Shown piece after piece: positions 7,311 through 11,802 of a stretch of DNA of 11,802 nucleotides (position 1 is its first letter; every line of letters begins with the position of its first letter). The notes beneath the pieces were generated by a model. That model saw nothing but the letters and a program-made list of their open reading frames with translations, made no database searches and had not been told where the DNA came from. This stretch comes from Chlamydomonas sphaeroides (taxonomy: Eukaryota; Chlorophyta; Chlorophyceae; Chlamydomonadales; Chlamydomonadaceae), in the NCBI GenBank assembly GCA_001662425.1, contig BDDC01001897.1, positions 1 to 11,802 on the forward strand, given 5' to 3'. The translations under genes and the position numbers were made by a program.

Positions 7311-7614
7311 GTTCGGCTACTCTGCCATGCACGCCGTGTGTCGTGACAACCCCCACGGCGCGGACCTATCAGCAGAGTAGCGCAATTCAGGTGACGTGGG
7401 TTGCCAACTGCCGCCCGCGCGGTCCCGTTGGCCTCGGTCGGCGAGCTTGCTCCCTCGATGACGTCCCCCGGCCGTCTCATCCCTCAGTCCACTGCAGGGA
7501 CGATCCCATGGGTGACCCCCGGCGGCCGCCCATGGTACTAGTGGCCCCGGTTGGCAACCGCGGAGGCAGGCAGGGACCAGTGAGGGGCCCGCCGGCGGCT
7601 CAGCGCAGTGCGTG

Positions 7615-7619
7615 TTACA
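7615..7619 (-). promoter_or_regulatory. Possible TGTAA poly(A) signal for the carbonic anhydrase gene
   Basis: This is the first minus-strand TGTAA I found downstream of the stop at 8590, implying a 3' UTR of about 970 nt. It is a weak, short motif. Confidence 0.3.
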
Positions 7620-8589
7620 GCACTGTGCCGCTTGGTGGGCGGGTGGGGCGGCACTCGGACCCAGGCCGCGGCGCACGAGGCCCCCATCCGTGCAAGGGGA
7701 GGGCCCGCCAGCCTGCCTGGCCCCAGCAACCCACGTGGGTGTACAGATGCGTTGTATGCGGTGGCCTCAGCCGCCTCCGCCGGCAGCCACGGGCAGCCCA
7801 AGCCCAACACGTGCACGAGTCCGTCACTTGGTCGCCAACTCCACTCATTAGCCAAAACCGCAGTGGTCGCAGCCATGGAGGGCCGAAGTCATCTAGTACG
7901 TAGCCGGTTTGCGCCGGCGACACCCCCACAGCCGCCCGCCACCGGTACATGTGAGTGGTTCTTCTCGTTCCAATAGCCGCGCACGGCTATCCAAACGTAC
8001 AGTCGCTCAATGCCAGGCCAGGGGGGGTGGGCACTGAGCGTACGCCCCTATGCGCTATCGAAGCAAGTAAGCGGCGCTGCAATAAGACAGACAGCCCCGC
8101 GCGGGAGCCAGTGACTGCGCAGCCAACGGCGGCCCTAGCGCCAGCGGCCAACAACCTGCCCGGCAGCTCTGCGGAGCAGAGCGGGCGGCACATCGGACCA
8201 CATGGGGCCGCGGCAATAACACGCGCCAAACTGCCAGCAAGCATCAAAAGCCAGCGCGCGACCACACGCACCCAATCGCACCAGCAGCGGCAACCCGACC
8301 TGCCAAACCCTATTCAGCGGCTCACAGCTAGCTCTCTGCTCATGCCTATTCTTCGTTCTCCCCTTCAGCCAAGGAGCCGGGCCGGAAGGGCCTTCCCCTA
8401 TCGCAACCCCGCTATGCCTCTAGCTACACACCGACCGCCACGGCTCTCTGCGTTGGACACGTTCACGGCTGATGGCTGCCCCAGCGCCGCAGCACCAGCC
8501 TATGTCTGTGGAAGAGCGCGACGCTACCCTGCGCCTCACATTCACTACCATGGTCAAGTTGCCGGTCTGCGCCCGAGCCGGGGCTGCGC

Positions 8590-11500
8590 CTAATGGTAGT
8601 GGTCGTCCGCGTCGGACGCTGCCGCGGCGGCGGCGTGTGCGGCGTGGGCGGCGCCCTTGACGGCCCCCGCGGCGGCGTCCTGGTCGGTCCAGCCCACGTG
8701 CTCGGCGATGCGGTTGTTGACCTGATGGTCCGGGGGGCGGGGGGATGCGGAGTGAAACAAATAATGGGTCAAAACATGCCTAGTCGTAAGGACGGGAGGG
8801 TTCGGGGCGAGCCCAGGAAGCGGCAGCGCCGCAGGGTGGCGTTACGTTGGCGCACAAGCGCACACCCTCGTGGCAGCGCCGCAGGCGTTGCAGCGCGTAA
8901 CAGGATCCGCGCATCCTACGACGTTGTGAAACCATTGAGCTAAAACTCCTTATGATGTGCACACGTACGCGTACGCACATGTCGTATGTGTGTCTGTAGC
9001 CTGACTGACCTCCATGGTGTTTATGTAGGCGTTGAAGGCCTCCATGCGCGACTTGAACGACACGGGCGCGGCGCAGGGGGAGCCTGAAGGGTGGGGAGGA
9101 GAGGAGGGTGAGACAGACGTCGTCGGGCTGTGAGAGAAGAGGCAGGCCGACCCATGGCCGCACTCCCACGCGGCCGGGAGCGTGAGCGCGCATGTTGGCA
9201 TCTGTCGTACAGCCTCCTCCGTCTGCCGTACAGCCGCATTGCTGCTGGCCCCCCAGGCTCGCTGGCGGCTACGGCGGGCGTAGCGCAGCCCACACGCGTG
9301 TTCAGGTGTCAGGTAGAACAGAACCCCAAGTGTGTGTTCCAGTGTTTAGTAGAACAGAATCCCACAAGTGTGTGTGTTTGTGTGTTCGTAATAATCAACA
9401 TATGCCCGACACACGACACCCTGGGGAATTGGCACATTAGCCGTGCGACAGGCAGGCAGGGATGCGGCCAAGAGCGGTGCACCAGTGCAGGAGCGAAGCC
9501 CAAACGCCGTCATGAGTAGGTTTTACATCCCGGCCCGTCCCAACCCGCACACGGATATATGTAGATGTCCGTAGATGTTGTCGGTGTAGAAGGCAGGCCG
9601 CAGCACCCGCCGGCGCGCGCGCACGCTCTAAGGTAACGAGGAATCGCGCAACACAACACGGCCCCAGCACAGCACGCCCGGTTCGCGACGCGACGCAGAC
9701 GTACCTACGGAAGGAGGCAGCAGCACCGGCAAGGGGCAGGGCAGGCAGCACAAGGTTCAGTAAGAATAAGGAGAAGTGTGTGCGTGTGCCTGTGCGTGTG
9801 CGCGTGTGTGCCAACACCAGCGGGCCGCCTCACCCCGGTTGGCCGACTGCCGCTCGCCTGCACACGCGGCGTGGATGGGTGCGTGGGGGACACGGCGGAG
9901 GGGCGTCAGCTGGCAGCGCGCGGCCCCATGCAGGTGCGGACGCACGGGAAAGCTCGGCGCGGGTGGGCGTGTACGACAGGCTGGGGCCTGCCTGCCTGCT
10001 GCCCAGTCGCAGAACAGCACCACCCCCACCAAGCCAACGGCCCGCGGCGGCGGCGCCTTTGCCACCTTGCCCACCCCAGAGCCGTGCGCGCGGGGCCCCG
10101 CCTCCCGCCCGGGCATCCAGGCTCCAACCACAGCCCGCGGCCCCATGCCGCACGGGGCCATGCTGGCCGCCACCCCAGGGCTCGCCTCGGCGGGGTAGGC
10201 GTCCGCCGCCGTGCATCCCCGCCCCGTGCCGGCTGTCGCCGCACCGGACCACTCCATTCCAGATCCCGCCCCAAGCCCGCGACGCCGTGCATGGCGCGTG
10301 CATCCCCACTGCCGCATGCAGGCCGCCGAGCCCGGGCAGCTCACCCGGCACGGCCGCGGGCGCAGCCGGCCCCGCCGCGGGCGCCACGTACGACACGCCG
10401 CCCTCCGCGAAGGCGCTCTGGTCCTGCTCGAAGTCGCCTGAGGCGGTGGAGGAAGGGAGGAGGGGAGGAGCAGGTTACGGGGCGTCCCTCGGCAGGGCGG
10501 CCAGGTTGGGTTGGCGAGGTCGGGGGCGAGCGCTGTGGCCGCTGTGGCTCTTGCGGCCACCTTGCGGCCACCTTGCGGCCACCTTGCGGCCACCTTGCGG
10601 CCAGAGAAGCCACCGAAGCCAGGGGCGGCGTTCGTGCCCGGTGCTCGTGCGTGTGTCTTACCGTTCTTGGATATGGGGCCCACCAGCTTCTTGATCAGCC
10701 CATCGCGCAGGCTGTACACCTGGGAAGGGGTAACGGCGGACACAGGGGCGGGGCCCGAGTCGTGCGGGGACGGGGGCTGGCGGCGTCCGGGCTGTCGCTG
10801 TCTGTCGCTGTCTGTCGCTGCACCTCTGCCTGCGCCACTGCCTGCCCTGCAGCCTCGTTGGTCGCCCGCGCCTCCGACCGCGCCGTCGAGCGACAGCTGT
10901 TCCACGCAATGTCGGCTTCCACTCTCCCAGCCCACGCCGCCCCCTCTCAGCGCCGCCGCGCCTAGCGCCGTACCGTGCCGTAGATGAAGAGTTGCTGGCC
11001 CTTGTCCCACGCCGCCTGCACCACGGGGCTGGGGAAGGGGGCGACGGAGGTGGGGGGAGCGCGAGGTAGGAAAGTGCCGACGCAGGAAACGGATCGCGGG
11101 GAGGGGTGAGGGGAGGGCGCACCTCGGGGCTGGACAAGGGGGCGACGGAGGGGGGAGCTTTGGCAGGAAGATGTGTTGTGCAACAGCAAATTACAGACCA
11201 CAGCTGCACGACTGCCACGGTGTGCAGGGTGAAGGGGGTGCGCCTTGGGAGAGCTTGGAAGGAAAACATCGCGGGCGAATAGGGCCCTAGGGAAGCTCGT
11301 TAGGGGAGACGGGCATCGGGGTTTCTGACATGCTGAGTGCCGCTGAGTGCTGCTTAGAAGTGCCCGTGCGGAAAGGGGGTGTGCATAAGGCGCTGCGGGT
11401 CGGCGGGAGACGGCGGTGCAGGAGCGGCGGTCGGTGGGAGCAGGGGTCATGCGGCGTGGGGGCGGCGGCGGTGGGCAGGGCGGGGCGCACCGCGAGGGCC

Positions 11501-11802
11501 ACCAGCGAGTACGGGAAGCCGTACATCTGCCATACAGCTGCCGTACCTGGTGCACACGTTGAAGGTCTGGCGGAGCACGTTGAGTTCGCACAGCCTGCGG
11601 CGCGAGTCGGCGGAGGGGGTGGGGAAAGGCAGGAGATGGGCGAGGGAGCGCCCCGACCCTCGCGAGGGAGCGCCCCGACCCTCGCGAGCCGCTTCGCCGC
11701 ACCGCCCCGATACGTAGAGAACGGCCTCGCGACCGCACAACGAGGGCCGGCCCCACCCGAGCTCCGACCTACCGGCACGCACACGTTTCCTAGCGTCCCC
11801 CC
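8590..11802 (-). CDS. Beta-class carbonic anhydrase, C-terminal part (5' end beyond the window)
   Basis: Exons, 5' to 3' on the minus strand, are 11802-11783 (tentative, partial), 11594-11547, 11028-10974, 10719-10662, 10437-10345, 9083-9010 and 8721-8590. All have GT-AG borders and matching phases. The joined protein contains LCELNVLRQTFNVCT, SPVVQAAWDKGQQLFIYGT and VYSLRDGLIKKLVGPI. This is the C-terminal helix and last strand of the beta carbonic anhydrase fold (compare LCELNV, AWKRGQ, HG and DGLL in bacterial Can). The enzyme hydrates CO2 to bicarbonate. Its Zn ligands (Cys, Asp, His, Cys) would be encoded upstream, outside the window, so catalytic competence cannot be judged. About 102 residues follow the conserved core. 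They contain an Ala/Pro linker, a helical stretch (SFKSRMEAFNAYINTMEV), VNNRIAEHVGWTD and an Ala/His-rich tail ending DDHYH. No targeting peptide can be seen. In algae such enzymes act in mitochondria, chloroplast, periplasm or cytosol; which applies here is unknown. Confidence 0.88.
8822..8885. repeat. 14-bp direct repeat at 50-bp spacing, in the last intron of the carbonic anhydrase gene
   Basis: GGCAGCGCCGCAGG occurs at 8822-8835 and 8872-8885 within intron 8722-9009. The sequence between the two is partly self-similar. Confidence 0.75.
9298..9371. repeat. 36-38 bp tandem duplication in the long carbonic anhydrase intron
   Basis: Copy one (9298-9333) and copy two (9334-9371) share GTGTTC, a TAGAACAGAA block, CCCA and AAGTGT in order. 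A GT-rich run follows immediately. It lies within the 1261-nt intron 9084-10344. Confidence 0.8.
9774..9814. repeat. Imperfect GT/GC dinucleotide repeat
   Basis: Alternating purine-pyrimidine GTGTGCGTGTGCC-type sequence over about 40 bp, in the long intron. Such tracts are prone to length change and can adopt Z-DNA. Confidence 0.8.
10550..10604. repeat. 11-bp tandem repeat, five copies, in a carbonic anhydrase intron
   Basis: CTTGCGGCCAC starts at 10550, 10561, 10572, 10583 and 10594, the last ending in G instead of C. It lies in intron 10438-10661. The near-perfect identity implies recent expansion. Confidence 0.95.
10793..10820. repeat. 10-bp tandem repeat
   Basis: TCTGTCGCTG occurs at 10801-10810 and 10811-10820, with a preceding partial copy from 10793, in intron 10720-10973. 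Confidence 0.9.
11024..11158. repeat. Direct duplication spanning a 3' splice site (101-bp offset)
   Basis: CGGGGCTGG, then AAGGGGGCGACGGAGG, occurs at 11024-11060 and, with small differences, at 11125-11158. The left copy includes the true acceptor (exon edge 11028). The right copy reproduces CAG|CCCCG at 11129, inside the upstream intron 11029-11546. Confidence 0.85.
11641..11684. repeat. 22-bp perfect tandem duplication
   Basis: CGAGGGAGCGCCCC then GACCCTCG occurs at 11641-11662 and 11663-11684. The join forms the palindrome CCCTCGCGAGGG. It lies in the intron between the tentative first visible exon and exon 11594-11547. Confidence 0.9.

Larger units (their letters stand above)
6885..8589. 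other. Geneless spacer, right part, including presumptive 3' UTR of the carbonic anhydrase gene
   Basis: No recognisable protein on either strand. A plus-strand open frame at 7955-8593 ends three bases past the stop codon of the opposing gene. It is rich in Arg, Pro and Ala like other GC shadow frames. Short tandem repeats at 6887-6914 and 7281-7310 and an inverted 10-mer (7399-7408 with 7550-7559) are the only structure noted. Confidence 0.5.
9084..10344 (-). other. Long (1261 nt) intron of the carbonic anhydrase gene
   Basis: The donor is CCGG|GTGAGC at 10345/10344 and the acceptor is CTTCAG|GCTCCC at 9084/9083. Phase fits without any exon in between. It holds the 36-bp duplication, a GT-rich tract at 9774-9814, and a long open minus frame at 10060-10300. 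That frame could contain an unrecognised or alternative exon, but no motif supports one. Confidence 0.65.

Noticed and set aside
7955..8593. 212-codon plus-strand open frame ending just past the carbonic anhydrase stop
   Set aside because: Arg/Pro/Ala-rich with no domain, lies antisense to the 3' UTR and last codons of a well-supported gene, and such long shadow frames are common in GC-rich algal DNA.
9778..10965. 395-codon plus-strand open frame
   Set aside because: It is antisense to two well-supported exons of the carbonic anhydrase and crosses a GT repeat and the 11-bp tandem repeat. The residue composition is almost all Arg, Pro, Ala and Gly.
9757..11010. 417-codon uninterrupted minus-strand frame as a single gene
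   Set aside because: It contains one true exon (10719-10662), but the remainder is intron. Spliced phases of the neighbouring exons show the real gene uses other frames there.

Overview
The window looks like nuclear DNA of a volvocine or Chlamydomonas-type green alga. The evidence is high GC with C/G-ending codons in the coding exons, short coding exons separated by 160-1300 nt GT-AG introns, many low-complexity tandem repeats, large geneless spacers, and an ankyrin/F-box-like protein of a type I associate with volvocine algae. No bacterial operon structure is present, and I see no tRNA, rRNA, CRISPR array or intact transposase gene.

Two protein-coding genes can be supported, both on the minus strand. 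Gene 1 (1229..3905) is an intact five-exon model for an ankyrin-repeat protein of about 587 residues. A 12-codon first exon is followed by one very large exon (503 codons), then two exons of exactly 99 nt that each carry one 33-residue ankyrin unit, then a tentative six-codon terminal exon. Gene 2 (8590..11802) is the 3' half of a beta-class carbonic anhydrase gene. Six internal and terminal exons are clear and a seventh is tentative. The exons encoding the zinc ligands lie beyond the right edge of the window. All GT-AG junctions chosen keep the reading frame, which is the main support for both models.

Region by region: 1-1228 is the downstream side of gene 1. It has a less GC-rich start, a near-perfect 41-bp palindrome (765-805), and a 99-bp element with G/C-run inverted ends (926-1024). 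1229-3905 is gene 1, with a 20-bp AT-rich tandem repeat in its second intron. 3906-8589 is about 4.7 kb with no gene I can support. It holds a possible core promoter for gene 1 (4017-4024), perfect hairpins (4544-4570, 6352-6387), degenerate repeats (4933-5019), a hairpin-forming 36-bp tandem repeat (5114-5297), a palindromic TATA motif with 11-bp repeats (5468-5552), and several short tandem repeats. 8590-11802 is gene 2, whose introns are full of short tandem duplications. One of these has copied its own 3' splice site.

The two genes are not visibly linked in function. The carbonic anhydrase would interconvert CO2 and bicarbonate, as in algal carbon-concentrating or pH metabolism. The ankyrin protein is probably a protein-binding scaffold of unknown target. 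I do not see a convincing new multi-gene system. The most notable observations are gene-structural: the repeat-per-exon architecture, an in-frame retainable intron, the duplicated acceptor, and the hairpin satellite.
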